The notes under the pieces were generated by a model, which was given only the letters and a program-made list of their open reading frames with translations, was not told the origin of the DNA and did not search any database. A program made the position numbers and the translations under genes. Below, piece by piece: positions 8,216-16,751 of a stretch of DNA of 47,991 bases (position 1 is the first letter of the stretch; every line of letters begins with the position of its first letter). Source of the stretch: Zemynaea arenosa (lineage in GTDB: Bacteria; Pseudomonadota; Gammaproteobacteria; Burkholderiales; Burkholderiaceae_D); NCBI RefSeq assembly GCF_004614185.1, contig NZ_SPVF01000275.1, forward strand, positions 1 to 47,991, read 5' to 3'.

Positions 8216-8984
8216 CAAGCTGCGGTACGCCGAACACTTGGCGGTAGCCCGCGTAGAGCGCGCACTGCAGGAGCAGCAGGAAGATGGTGCCCAGCCACAT
8301 ACCGATCACCAGCCCCGCGAAGGGACTGAGGAGCGAAAACACGAACACCACCAGCTGCACGCTGACGATCATCGTCACCAGCCATCCGAGCAGCAGCACC
8401 AGGAATACCTTGAACGCCCGCAGGGTCGCAAACACGCTGTAGAACACCGCCTTCCCCACGCCCATCTGCTGCCACGCCGTGAGCGGCGCCGCAAACGCCA
8501 GCGCGGTCAGGATCGCCATGTTCGCAAACGACATCCCCACCAGCGGCGTCAGCGCCGAAGTGTCCACCTGCTGCGGCGAATTGCTGCGCACCTGCTCCAG
8601 CACTTTGCGCATCGCCTCATGGTCGCTCATCATGAATGCCAGCGAGGCCATCGCCAGCGACACCAGCAGATACACCAGTCCCACGCCCACCAGCCGTGGC
8701 AGCGCGGGCTTGCGGAAGCCCGTCCCCAGCACGCGCAGGTCGACGCGCCGGTTCTGGTCGATCAGCGCGCAGGCTTGCATGATCGCCATCGCCATCGACG
8801 GCACGAACATCAGCACCACGATCGGCCCGATGATGGGCAGGCTGCTGACGATGGAACTGGCCATCAGGTTGATGAACAGGATGGTGGTGAGCGCCCCCGG
8901 CTGGCGCCGGAACAGCGCCACGCCCTGCTTGAACCACTGCCAGCCGGTACCCGCGGGCAGGCTGGAGATCGGAGAGTCGGTCAT
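8211..8984 (-). CDS. BPSS1780-type multi-pass membrane protein
   Basis: A 257-residue inner-membrane protein. A short polar N-terminus containing GWQWFKQGVALFRRQP is followed by about six hydrophobic segments. This pattern is that of the uncharacterised BPSS1780 family, widespread in Burkholderiales. It is the last gene of a three-gene minus-strand run behind thrB (3-nt gap) and the DUF2782 gene, an arrangement I recognise from related genomes. Its stop codon lies inside the arm of the terminator hairpin. Function is unknown; the linkage to thrB and polA does not define one. Confidence 0.85.
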   Translation of the reverse strand: MTDSPISSLPAGTGWQWFKQGVALFRRQPGALTTILFINLMASSIVSSLPIIGPIVVLMFVPSMAMAIMQACALIDQNRRVDLRVLGTGFRKPALPRLVGVGLVYLLVSLAMASLAFMMSDHEAMRKVLEQVRSNSPQQVDTSALTPLVGMSFANMAILTALAFAAPLTAWQQMGVGKAVFYSVFATLRAFKVFLVLLLGWLVTMIVSVQLVVFVFSLLSPFAGLVIGMWLGTIFLLLLQCALYAGYRQVFGVPQLG

Positions 8985-8987
8985 GGC

Positions 8988-9944
8988 TTAAATAAGGTGC
9001 GGGGCCGGCACCGCGATGCGCTCGCGCAGGATGCGCTCGAAGTGCGTCGGGTCGTGCGGCGTGAGGATCTCCGCTTCGCGCGGCAGGTAGTAGTCGTACA
9101 GGCGCGACATCCAGAAGCGCAGCGCAGCGGCGCGCAACATCGGTTGCCAGGCTTCCTGTTCGGCGATGGTGAAGGGCACCACGGCCGCGTATGCATCGGT
9201 GAGGGCGCGCACCCGCGCGGCATCCAGCACGCCGGTGGCCAGGTCCACGCACCAGTCGTTGACGGTGACGGCCAGGTCGAACAGCCAGGTGTCGACACCT
9301 GCGAAGTAGAAGTCGAAGAACCCGGTCAGGCGCTCGCCCACGAACATCACGTTATTGCGGAACAGGTCCGCATGCACGGGGCCGCGTGGCAGCGCGTGGT
9401 GCAGCCCGGAGCTGTAGAACGCGTTCTGGAAATGCATCTCGGCCTTCAGCAGCTCGGCGCGGTCGCGGTCCAGGTGCGGCAGCACCTTGGGTGCCGTCTC
9501 GTTCAGCCAATCCAGCCCGCGCAGGTTGGGCTGCTGCAGCGGGAACTCGCGCCCCGCCAGGTGCATCTTCGCCAGCATGGTGCCGACGGCCGCGCAATGC
9601 ACCGGCTGCGGCGCCAGCTGCGATTCGCCTGCCAGCTTGCTCACGATGGCGGCCGGCTTGCCGTGCAGCGGCACGCACAGCTTCCCTTCGTGGTTCGGCA
9701 CCGGCGCGGGCACCAGGATGCCGCGGTCGGCCAGGTGCTTCATCAGCTCCAGGTAGAACGGCAGCTGTTCGAAGCTCAGGTTTTCAAAAATGGTGAGGAC
9801 GTACTCGCCCGCATCCGTGGTGAGGAAGAAGTTGGAGTTCTCGATTCCGGACGCGATGCCGCGCACGGCGCGCGCCTCGCCCAGCGGGAATTGTGCGATC
9901 CAGGCGCGTGCGTCGTCCAGGGAGACGGCGGTGAAAACGGCCAT
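8988..9944 (-). CDS. thrB: Homoserine kinase (aminoglycoside phosphotransferase fold)
   Basis: A 318-residue homoserine kinase that phosphorylates L-homoserine to O-phosphohomoserine, the step before threonine synthase. It is of the choline-kinase/APH fold used by many proteobacteria, not the GHMP-type ThrB of E. coli. It opens with [19 protein letters not shown] and has the nucleotide loop [13 protein letters not shown]. The catalytic loop is [12 protein letters not shown] and the metal-binding motif is GFFDFYFAG. It lies between the DUF2782 gene (3-nt gap) and the BPSS1780-type gene (3-nt gap), so the three are surely one operon. Length is normal. Confidence 0.93.
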   Translation of the reverse strand: MAVFTAVSLDDARAWIAQFPLGEARAVRGIASGIENSNFFLTTDAGEYVLTIFENLSFEQLPFYLELMKHLADRGILVPAPVPNHEGKLCVPLHGKPAAIVSKLAGESQLAPQPVHCAAVGTMLAKMHLAGREFPLQQPNLRGLDWLNETAPKVLPHLDRDRAELLKAEMHFQNAFYSSGLHHALPRGPVHADLFRNNVMFVGERLTGFFDFYFAGVDTWLFDLAVTVNDWCVDLATGVLDAARVRALTDAYAAVVPFTIAEQEAWQPMLRAAALRFWMSRLYDYYLPREAEILTPHDPTHFERILRERIAVPAPHLI

Positions 9945-9947
9945 CGC

Positions 9948-10415
9948 TTAACGGTTGTTGGCGGCGGGCGGCTGCGAGGTCCCGGCTGGCGGTGCCGGCG
10001 GCTGCGCATTGGCATTGCTGCCAGTGTCGGCTGCTTCAGCCGCGCCTTCCTTCTTTTTCTTGCCCAGGATGTCAAATTCCTTCACGGTCCACAGCGGCGC
10101 GCGGGTGCCGCCCGCCTCCGTGGTGCCCGGCTGCGCGTTGCCTGCGGGCGCATTCGGACGCAGGGTGTAGTGGCTCTTGCCGCTCTGGACCTGCACCTCG
10201 GTCACCTGGCCGCCTTCGGCCTTCTTCTCGGTGATGCGGGTGCGCGGCTGGTCCGGGATCACGGTCACCGGCTGGTCGCTGCCAGCTTCGATCGGCGCCA
10301 CGTTGGCCGGCGGCGCGGAGCTGGGGCGGCTCTGGCCCGGGGCGGTGGAAGACGACTGGGCCAGGGCCAGTCCGGTGGCCGCGGTCAGGGCCAGGAAGAG
10401 GGAGGTGCGCAACAT
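9948..10415 (-). CDS. DUF2782-like exported protein
   Basis: A 155-residue protein with a signal peptide (about residues 1-20, LFLALTAATGLALAQ), a Ser/Pro/Ala linker, and a core containing VTVIPDQPRTRITEKKAEGGQVTEVQVQ. That core matches the short DUF2782 domain found near polA and thrB in proteobacteria. The C-terminus has a Lys run (GKKKKEG) and a Pro/Ala-rich tail of low complexity. It is presumably periplasmic. Function is unknown. It begins the operon with thrB, divergent from polA. Confidence 0.85.
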   Translation of the reverse strand: MLRTSLFLALTAATGLALAQSSSTAPGQSRPSSAPPANVAPIEAGSDQPVTVIPDQPRTRITEKKAEGGQVTEVQVQSGKSHYTLRPNAPAGNAQPGTTEAGGTRAPLWTVKEFDILGKKKKEGAAEAADTGSNANAQPPAPPAGTSQPPAANNR

Positions 10416-10552
10416 GATGGATTCGCCTGCGGTAAGGGCTCGGATGTCGTTTCAATCATTGTAACAAAGCGCCGCGAATGCCGCCCAATTGGCTGTGCCG
10501 AGGTGGTGTAAATCCTCGGAAACGTCCCCATATGGAGAGCATTCGATTCTGC

Positions 10553-10558
10553 GATAAT
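10553..10558 (+). promoter_or_regulatory. -10 element upstream of polA
   Basis: GATAAT at 10553-10558 followed by GGCCGG, about 40 bp before the polA ATG. It resembles the other TAYAATGGC cores of this window. The -35 is weak, so this is only a candidate promoter. Confidence 0.4.
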
Positions 10559-10598
10559 GGCCGGCGTCACCGCCCGCTCTCCCTCTCCCAAAGATCAC

Positions 10599-13346
10599 AT
10601 GGACAACACCCTGCTGCTCGTCGACGGTTCCAGCTACCTGTACCGCGCCTATCACGCCCTTCCCGATCTCCGCAGCCCGGACGGCTACCCGACCGGCGCG
10701 ATGCATGGCATGGTCAATATGCTGCGCCGCTTGCGCGCCGATTATCCGGCCGCGTACATCGCCTGCGTGTTCGACGCCAAGGGCAAGACCTTCCGCGACG
10801 ATATGTACGCCGAGTACAAGGCCACCCGCGCCTCCATGCCTGAGGACCTGGCCAAGCAGATCGAGCCGATTCATGAGGCGGTGCGCCACATGGGCTGGCC
10901 GATCCTGATGGTGGAGGGCGTGGAGGCGGACGACGTGATCGGGACCCTGTCGGTGCAGGCGACCCAGCTCGGACTCAAGACGATCATCTCGACCGGCGAC
11001 AAGGACCTGGCGCAGCTGGTCAACGAGAACGTCTACCTCATCAACACGATGACCAACGAGAAGCTCGATGAAGCGGGCGTGCTGGCCAAGTTCGGCGTGC
11101 CGCCCAATTTGATCATCGACTATCTCACGCTGATCGGCGACACGGTCGACAATATCCCGGGCGTGACCAAGTGCGGCCCCAAGACGGCACTCAAGTGGCT
11201 GACCGCGCACGGCAACCTGGATGCCGTCATCCAGAACGCGCACACCATCACCGGTGCCGTCGGCGAGAACCTGCGCGCCGCGCTGGAGTGGCTGCCGCAG
11301 GGCCGCCAGCTGATCACCGTGAAGTGCGACTGCGACCTGACCCCGCACGTGGTGTCGATCCACGAAACGCTGGTGGGCCAGCCGGAGAATCGCGAAGGCC
11401 TGCAGGACTTCTTCGCGCGCTATGGTTTCAAGACCCTGCTGCGCGAGTTGACCGCGCGTTCCCCGGCCGCGCTGCCGGGCGGTACTCCGCTCGATTCGCC
11501 TACCACCGCCGACTTGTTCGGCGGCGAGGCCGCAATCAAACGTGGCGAGTACGAGACCGTGACCACGATGGAGGCGCTGGATCGCTGGCTGGCTGCCATC
11601 GACAGCGCCGCGCTGACCTCCGTCGACACCGAGACCACCTGCCTGGATCCGATGTCCGCGGAGCTGGTCGGCATTTCGCTGGCCGTGGAACCGGGCAAGG
11701 GCGCCTACATCCCGGTCGCGCACCGCTACGAAGGCGTGCCCCAGCAGCTGCCGCGCGAGCTGGTGCTGGAAAAGATGAAGCCCTGGCTGGAAAACCCGGC
11801 CAAGCCCAAGGTCGGCCAGAACCTTAAGTACGACGCGCACGTCCTCGCCAACCATGGCGTGACCCTGCGCGGCATCCAGCATGACACGCTGCTGGAGTCC
11901 TACGTGTTCGAGTCCCACAAGCCGCACGACATGGATTCGCTGGCCATGCGCCACCTGAATTACCAGACCATCCCCTATGTGGACGTGTGCGGCAAGGGCG
12001 CCAACGAGATTTGCTTCGACCTGGTGGCCTTGGACCGCGCGACCGAGTATGCGGGGGAGGACTCGGACATCACCCTGCGCCTGCACCAGTCGATGATCAA
12101 GCACGTGGAAGGTGACGAAAAACTGAACCACATCTACCGCGCCATCGAGCTGCCGACTGCCGAGGTGCTGCAGAAAATCGAGCGCAACGGGGTGCTGATC
12201 AACGCGGAATTCCTGGGCGGCCTGTCGCAGGAATTCGGCGCGCGCATCGTGGAGCTGGAGCAGCAGGCGTACGGGCTGGCGGAAGGTCCGTTCAATCTCG
12301 GTTCGCCCAAGCAGATCGGCGATATCTTCTTCAACAAGCTGAAGCTCCCGGTCATCAAGAAGACGCCGACCGGCGCGCCGTCCACGGACGAAGAGGTGCT
12401 GCAAAAGCTGGCCGAGGACTTCCCGCTGCCGAAGCTGATCCTCGAACACCGCGCGCTGTCCAAGCTGAAGTCGACCTACACCGACAAGCTGCCCAAGCAG
12501 GTCAATCCGCGTACGGGCCGCGTGCACACCAACTACGCGCAGGCGGTGGCCGTGACGGGGCGCCTCGCGTCCAACGATCCGAACCTGCAGAACATTCCAA
12601 TCCGCGAGGCGGAAGGGCGGCGCATCCGCGAAGCTTTTATCGCGCCGCCGGGGCACGTGCTCATGTCGGCTGACTACTCGCAGATCGAGCTGCGCATCAT
12701 GGCGCATATCGCGGGCGACGAGGCCATGCTGCGCGCGTTCGGCGCCGGGGAAGACATTCACGCGGCCACCGCATCCGAGGTGTTTGGCGTGCCGCTGGCC
12801 GAAGTGCAGAGCGAGCAGCGGCGCTACGCAAAGGTCATCAACTTTGGCCTGATCTACGGCATGAGCGCATTCGGCCTGGCTTCGCGCCTGGGCATCGAAC
12901 GTGCGGCGGCCACCAGCTACATCGACAAATACTTCGCCCGCTTCGCAGGCGTGAAGCGCTACATGGACGAGACCCGCCTGCAGGCCAAGGCGCGCGGCTA
13001 TGTGGAGACAGTGTTCGGACGCCGCCTGTGGCTCCCGGAGATCAACTCACCCAACGGCCCGCGCCGCGCCGGCGCCGAACGCGCGGCGATTAACGCGCCG
13101 ATGCAGGGTACGGCGGCGGACCTGATCAAGCTGTCGATGATCGCGGTGCAGGACTGGCTGGAACGCGACCAGCTGAAGACCAAGATGATCATGCAGGTGC
13201 ACGATGAACTGGTGCTGGAAGTGCCGGAAGCGGAGATCGAACTGGTGAAAACCAGGCTGCCGGAGCTGATGGCCGGCGTCGCCAAGCTGGATGTGCCGCT
13301 GCTGGCGGAAGTCGGGATCGGCGAGAACTGGGACGAGGCGCACTAA
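10599..13346 (+). CDS. polA: DNA polymerase I
   Basis: A 915-residue family A polymerase for gap filling, Okazaki fragment processing and repair. The N-terminal 5' nuclease domain begins LLLVDGSSYLYRAYHALPDL and holds VEADDVIGTL and STGDKDLAQLV. A 3'-5' exonuclease domain with intact motifs follows: SVDTETT, GQNLKYDAHVL and YAGEDSDITLRL. Polymerase motif A (DYSQIELR) starts at D692, motif B is RRYAKVINFGLIYG, and motif C (HDELVLEV) has D869. The start is the ATG at 10599, matching the conserved N-terminus; an in-frame ATG at 10557 only adds unconserved residues. It is divergent from the DUF2782-thrB operon and ends at a good terminator. Confidence 0.97.
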   Translation: MDNTLLLVDGSSYLYRAYHALPDLRSPDGYPTGAMHGMVNMLRRLRADYPAAYIACVFDAKGKTFRDDMYAEYKATRASMPEDLAKQIEPIHEAVRHMGWPILMVEGVEADDVIGTLSVQATQLGLKTIISTGDKDLAQLVNENVYLINTMTNEKLDEAGVLAKFGVPPNLIIDYLTLIGDTVDNIPGVTKCGPKTALKWLTAHGNLDAVIQNAHTITGAVGENLRAALEWLPQGRQLITVKCDCDLTPHVVSIHETLVGQPENREGLQDFFARYGFKTLLRELTARSPAALPGGTPLDSPTTADLFGGEAAIKRGEYETVTTMEALDRWLAAIDSAALTSVDTETTCLDPMSAELVGISLAVEPGKGAYIPVAHRYEGVPQQLPRELVLEKMKPWLENPAKPKVGQNLKYDAHVLANHGVTLRGIQHDTLLESYVFESHKPHDMDSLAMRHLNYQTIPYVDVCGKGANEICFDLVALDRATEYAGEDSDITLRLHQSMIKHVEGDEKLNHIYRAIELPTAEVLQKIERNGVLINAEFLGGLSQEFGARIVELEQQAYGLAEGPFNLGSPKQIGDIFFNKLKLPVIKKTPTGAPSTDEEVLQKLAEDFPLPKLILEHRALSKLKSTYTDKLPKQVNPRTGRVHTNYAQAVAVTGRLASNDPNLQNIPIREAEGRRIREAFIAPPGHVLMSADYSQIELRIMAHIAGDEAMLRAFGAGEDIHAATASEVFGVPLAEVQSEQRRYAKVINFGLIYGMSAFGLASRLGIERAAATSYIDKYFARFAGVKRYMDETRLQAKARGYVETVFGRRLWLPEINSPNGPRRAGAERAAINAPMQGTAADLIKLSMIAVQDWLERDQLKTKMIMQVHDELVLEVPEAEIELVKTRLPELMAGVAKLDVPLLAEVGIGENWDEAH

Positions 13347-13368
13347 GCGCCACCGCTGGGCGCTGTGA

Positions 13369-13409
13369 GGGCGGCCGCGTGCAAGCGCCGCCCGTTTCTT
13401 TGCTTTTTT
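13369..13409 (+). terminator. Intrinsic terminator of polA
   Basis: GGGCGGC (13369-13375) and GCCGCCC (13387-13393) form a 7-bp stem with an 11-nt loop, followed by GTTTCTTTGCTTTTTT. It starts 22 bp after the polA stop. Confidence 0.85.
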
Positions 13410-13440
13410 CGGGACCGGACGCGCTGTAACGCGCGGCACT

Positions 13441-13896
13441 TCAATCCTCCGCCGCAGTGCGGGTGTACCTGCCGCGCATGATCGGCGTCCAGCTGGCGCC
13501 AGCGTCGAACGAGGTATCGAGCGCCAGGGTGTAGGCGTCCGCGCCGAGAGGTGCCCAAACGTGGCGCGACATCCCGCGCGGCGAGCGGCGCACGAACAGC
13601 AGCTGTGCGCCTTCCGCACTGCCCAGCGCGGCCTGCTCCGGCACGAAGCCCAGGCTGTCGAACCAGTGCAGTGCCAGACCGCCGTTCGCCTGAGGCGTGA
13701 ACAGCGCGTGCGCCTGCAGCCATGGCGCGCCATCGCGCACGGCGCGGTACTCATGGATCACTGCCTTGCCGCCCAGGTCCGCGCGCCATACCGCCTGCGC
13801 GTGGGCGGGACCGCCCGGCCCCCATTTGCTGGGCATGATCTCTTCCTCACCTTCCCATGTGCCGAGAAAGGGACCGAGCGGAGCGAGTGCATCCAT
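13441..13896 (-). CDS. DUF1579-like (lipocalin-type) protein
   Basis: A 151-residue soluble protein. It opens with LGPFLGTWEGEEEI, the GxW signature of small calycin-like barrels, and proceeds through strands such as GKAVIHEYRAV and LALHWFDSLGF to RGRYTR. The pattern resembles DUF1579-type proteins, which bind or modify small ligands but have no assigned reaction. There is no signal peptide. It faces away from the dienelactone hydrolase gene (84-bp intergenic) and ends just after the polA terminator. Confidence 0.65.
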   Translation of the reverse strand: MDALAPLGPFLGTWEGEEEIMPSKWGPGGPAHAQAVWRADLGGKAVIHEYRAVRDGAPWLQAHALFTPQANGGLALHWFDSLGFVPEQAALGSAEGAQLLFVRRSPRGMSRHVWAPLGADAYTLALDTSFDAGASWTPIMRGRYTRTAAED

Positions 13897-13980
13897 GTTG
13901 TGGTTCTCCTGATGGATTACGGGACCAAAGTTCGCTGCTAAGATAGCGCACTTCGTTCATTCTTTCAGGAGGACACCCGC

Positions 13981-14865
13981 ATGGAAGACCTGGTTCAAGA
14001 CGGCAGCAGCCTGCTGCCACCGACCGCACTGTCCGATGGCGTCGACCGCCGCGACTTCCTGAAGGTAGCCCTCGGCACCGGCTTTGCCGCAGCCACGCTG
14101 CCCGTGATGGCGCAGCACGTGCTCAAGACGGACAGCAAGGGCCTCACCGAAGGCACCATCCAGATCAAGGTGGGCGCGCAGACCGTGCCGGTGTATCGCG
14201 CGCAGCCCGAGGGGAAGAGCAACCTGCCCGTGATCCTGGTGGTCTCCGAGATCTTCGGCGTGCATGAACACATCGCCGACGTCGCGCGCCGCTTCGCCAA
14301 GCAGGGCTATTTGGCGCTGGCGCCCGAGCTGTTCGTGCGGCAGGGCGATGCGGGCAAGGAGCCGGACATGGCCTCCCTCATCAAGAACATCATCTCGAAG
14401 ACGCCTGACGCGCAGGTCATGGGCGACCTCGATGCCACCGTCGCCTGGGCCAAGGCCAATGGCGGCGACGTCACCCGGCTCGGTATCACGGGCTTCTGCT
14501 GGGGTGGGCGGATCACGTGGTTGTACAGCGCGCACAACCCGCAGGTGAAGGCGGGCGTCGCGTGGTACGGGCGGCTGGTGGGCGAGAAGAACAGCATCAA
14601 CCCATCGCATCCGATCGACATCGCGCCCACGCTCAAGGTGCCGGTGCTTGGTCTATACGGCGGCAAGGACAGCGGCATTCCGCAGGAGAGCATCAACCAG
14701 ATGAAGGCGGCGCTGGCCAAGGCCGGGAACACTTCCGAGTTCGTGGTCTACCCCGATGCGGGCCACGCCTTCCACGCCGACTACCGCCCGAGTTATGTCG
14801 AGAAGGATGCGAAGGACGGCTGGACGCGCGCCCTGGCCTGGTTCAAGGCACACGGCGTGGCCTGA
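13981..14865 (+). CDS. Dienelactone hydrolase family protein with Tat signal
   Basis: A 294-residue alpha/beta hydrolase of the dienelactone hydrolase (carboxymethylenebutenolidase) family. AGGAGG lies 8 nt before the ATG. After ~22 polar residues comes RRDFLKVALGTGFAAATLPVM, with a twin-arginine export motif and h-region, so the enzyme is likely folded in the cytoplasm and sent to the periplasm by Tat. The catalytic triad is visible: Cys in ITGFCWGG, Asp in YGGKDSGIP, His in DAGHAFHADY. Such enzymes open lactone rings. A physiological substrate outside a catechol pathway is not indicated, because no such pathway genes are nearby. Confidence 0.92.
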   Translation: MEDLVQDGSSLLPPTALSDGVDRRDFLKVALGTGFAAATLPVMAQHVLKTDSKGLTEGTIQIKVGAQTVPVYRAQPEGKSNLPVILVVSEIFGVHEHIADVARRFAKQGYLALAPELFVRQGDAGKEPDMASLIKNIISKTPDAQVMGDLDATVAWAKANGGDVTRLGITGFCWGGRITWLYSAHNPQVKAGVAWYGRLVGEKNSINPSHPIDIAPTLKVPVLGLYGGKDSGIPQESINQMKAALAKAGNTSEFVVYPDAGHAFHADYRPSYVEKDAKDGWTRALAWFKAHGVA

Positions 14866-14889
14866 GGTGCATGGCGCGGGCCGGAGCGC

Positions 14890-14895
14890 TACAAT
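14890..14895 (+). promoter_or_regulatory. -10 element upstream of the ZIP transporter
   Basis: TACAAT at 14890-14895 followed by AGCCGG, about 40 bp before the proposed ATC start of the ZIP gene. It belongs to the TAYAATRGCSGG set of cores in this window. No convincing -35 is seen. Confidence 0.4.
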
Positions 14896-14935
14896 AGCCG
14901 GCTGCGCGCCTGCGCACCCACACGAGGTTTAGAAA

Positions 14936-15709
14936 ATCGACTCCACCCTGATCAGCATTTTGCTGGCGACCACGATCGCCGGCGTCGCCAGCATCACCGC
15001 CGCGGCGGTGTTCTCGTTCGCGCTGCTGTCGAAGATGGTGGAACGCATGGTGAGCCTCTCGGTCGGCATCATGCTGGCCACCTCGCTGCTGCATGCGCTG
15101 CCGGAGGCGTTCGAGTCGAATGCCGATCCGCGTTCGCTGTTCGCGACCCTGCTGATTGGCCTGCTCGCCTTCTTCATGCTGGAGAAGCTGGCCATCCTGC
15201 GGCACTCGCATCATCACGAAGGGGACGGCCACCACCATGCGCACGGACATGACGCGCGCGAGGCGGGGAAGAGCGGGTGGATGATCCTGGTCGGCGACGG
15301 CATGCACAACTTCACGGACGGCATCCTGATCGCCGCGGCGTTCCTGGCCAATCCGCAGCTGGGCATCGTCACGGGCCTCGCAATTGTCGCGCACGAGATC
15401 CCGCAGGAGATTGGCGACTTCATCGTGCTGCTGAATGCCGGCTTTTCGCGGATGCGGGCCTACGTCTACAACCTTCTGTGCAGCCTGATGGCGATCATCG
15501 GGGGCCTGCTCGGCTACTTCACGCTGGACAAGGCGAGCGGGCTGATTCCGTATGTGCTGGTGTTCGCATCCTCGGGCTTCATCTACATCGCCGTGAGCGA
15601 CCTGATGCCCCAGATGCAGCGCCGCGCCACGGTGCGCGAATCGATCCCCCAAGTGTTGTTAATCGCCCTCGGCGTGGTGCTCGTCCTCTTCCTCACTGCG
15701 CACCACTAG
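14936..15709 (+). CDS. ZIP family divalent metal transporter
   Basis: A roughly 257-residue ZIP permease (zinc or other divalent metals). The protein shows helices in the order typical of ZIP. A His-rich cytoplasmic loop (HSHHHEGDGHHHAHGHD) lies after the third helix. The transport signatures DGMHNFTDGILIAAAF and AHEIPQEIGDFIVLL carry the metal-binding His/Asp/Glu residues. The start is odd: the reading frame has no ATG before residue ~30. GAGG at 14924-14927 is 8 nt before ATC at 14936, which would begin (M)DSTLISILLAT. The in-frame TTG at 14960 has no ribosome site. I prefer ATC, with TTG as the alternative. Confidence 0.88.
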   Translation: MDSTLISILLATTIAGVASITAAAVFSFALLSKMVERMVSLSVGIMLATSLLHALPEAFESNADPRSLFATLLIGLLAFFMLEKLAILRHSHHHEGDGHHHAHGHDAREAGKSGWMILVGDGMHNFTDGILIAAAFLANPQLGIVTGLAIVAHEIPQEIGDFIVLLNAGFSRMRAYVYNLLCSLMAIIGGLLGYFTLDKASGLIPYVLVFASSGFIYIAVSDLMPQMQRRATVRESIPQVLLIALGVVLVLFLTAHH

Positions 15710-15720
15710 CCCTTGCGCTA

Positions 15721-15877
15721 CCTCAACCCCGGGGTCAGGCCTGTCTCTCATAGAGGGTGCCTGACTCCGGTTAGTTATCCACAGATTATCCACAGATTTC
15801 TCGCTCTGCGCTGTTGCGTCCAGACAAGCGGGGGCCTGACCCCAAGGAGATGGAAAGAGGCCTGACCCCGGTTGAGG
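15721..15877. repeat. Inverted-repeat element carrying two DnaA boxes
   Basis: CCTCAACCCCGGGGTCAGGCC (15721-15741) is mirrored by GGCCTGACCCCGGTTGAGG (15859-15877). Two further GCCTGAC copies lie inside (15759-15765, 15834-15840). Between them, TTATCCACA occurs twice in direct orientation, at 15775-15783 and 15786-15794, 11 bp apart; this is the consensus DnaA box. The GGGGTCAGGC core recurs at 27041, 27112, 45920 and 46036. The element fills the gap between the ZIP gene and the sulfurtransferase gene. Confidence 0.75.
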
Positions 15878-15896
15878 GGGCGCAAAAAGGGGCGGG

Positions 15897-16742
15897 TTAG
15901 CGGGCGACGGGGCGGGACGGGTCGGCGGACCACTCGCTCCAGGAGCCGGGGTAGAGGGCGGCGCCGGGGAGGCCGGCGACTTCCAGTGCGAGCAGGTTGT
16001 GGCAGGCGGTGACGCCGGAGCCGCATTGCATCACGGCTTTCGACGGATCGGCGACCACTGCGGTCAGTTCGGCGCGCAGCTGCGCCGGGTCCTTGAATTT
16101 GCCGTCGGGCTGGAGGTTGTCCTTGAAGAAGCGGTTCACGGCGCCGGGAATGTGCCCGCCCACCGGATCGATCGTCTCGTTCTCGCCGCGGAAGCGGTCG
16201 GGCGCGCGGGCGTCGACCACGGTGAACTCCCCGGACTCCAGGTTGGCCAGTACCGCCGCCATATCGACTGTCTCTACCAGCGAAGGTTTGGCTTCGATGG
16301 AACCCGGCGCCCGCGAGGGCACCGCCGCATCCATCGGCAGGCCCGCGGACTGCCATGCCGCCATGCCGCCATCAAGCACCGCGACCGCCGGGTGGCCGAT
16401 CCAGCGCAGCATCCACCACAAGCGCGCAGCGTACATGCCGCCGTGCGCGTCGTAGGCCACCACTTGGGTATCGTCATTGACGCCGAGGCGGCGCAGCACC
16501 TCCACGAATTCAGCACGCGCGGGCAGTGGGTGCCGCCCGCGGAAGGCGCCGTCGACACCGCGCTTCTCGCCCGAGAGCTCGGTCTCCAGGTTCACGAACT
16601 GCGCCCCCTTGATGTGCCCGATCGCATAGCCCTCGCGCCCCGCATCCAGGTTGACCAGGTCATGCCGGCAATCGATCACCACCCAGCGCGGGTCCTCGAT
16701 GTGCTCCGCCAGCTCGGCGGCCGAAATCAGTGTCGTGTACAT
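15897..16742 (-). CDS. sseA: 3-mercaptopyruvate/thiosulfate sulfurtransferase (two rhodanese domains)
   Basis: A 281-residue tandem rhodanese. The first domain (residues ~1-140) includes VVIDCRHDLV and IGHIKGAQFVNLETELSG, with DAHGGMYAARLWWML instead of an active Cys. The second domain (~160-280) ends in the active loop CGSGVTA with C240; the GSG form is typical of 3-mercaptopyruvate sulfurtransferases, whereas thiosulfate enzymes usually have CRKGVTA. It transfers sulfane sulfur from mercaptopyruvate to a thiol or cyanide. It lies 9 nt downstream of the DMT transporter gene and may be the last gene of a Rieske-DMT-sulfurtransferase transcript. Confidence 0.9.
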   Translation of the reverse strand: MYTTLISAAELAEHIEDPRWVVIDCRHDLVNLDAGREGYAIGHIKGAQFVNLETELSGEKRGVDGAFRGRHPLPARAEFVEVLRRLGVNDDTQVVAYDAHGGMYAARLWWMLRWIGHPAVAVLDGGMAAWQSAGLPMDAAVPSRAPGSIEAKPSLVETVDMAAVLANLESGEFTVVDARAPDRFRGENETIDPVGGHIPGAVNRFFKDNLQPDGKFKDPAQLRAELTAVVADPSKAVMQCGSGVTACHNLLALEVAGLPGAALYPGSWSEWSADPSRPVAR

Positions 16743-16751
16743 GGTCGCTCC

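Noticed and set aside
8238-10511. A 757-codon open frame on the plus strand opposite thrB and its neighbours
   Set aside because: It is His/Arg/Gln-rich with no domain pattern, while the minus strand encodes thrB, DUF2782 and BPSS1780-type proteins with clear motifs. A GC-rich antisense artefact.
10452-12761. A 769-codon open frame on the minus strand opposite polA
   Set aside because: No recognisable motifs, and polA on the other strand is complete with all catalytic motifs.
15775-15794. DnaA boxes as a chromosomal or plasmid origin
   Set aside because: Only two boxes, no AT-rich unwinding region, no dnaA, repA or parAB nearby.
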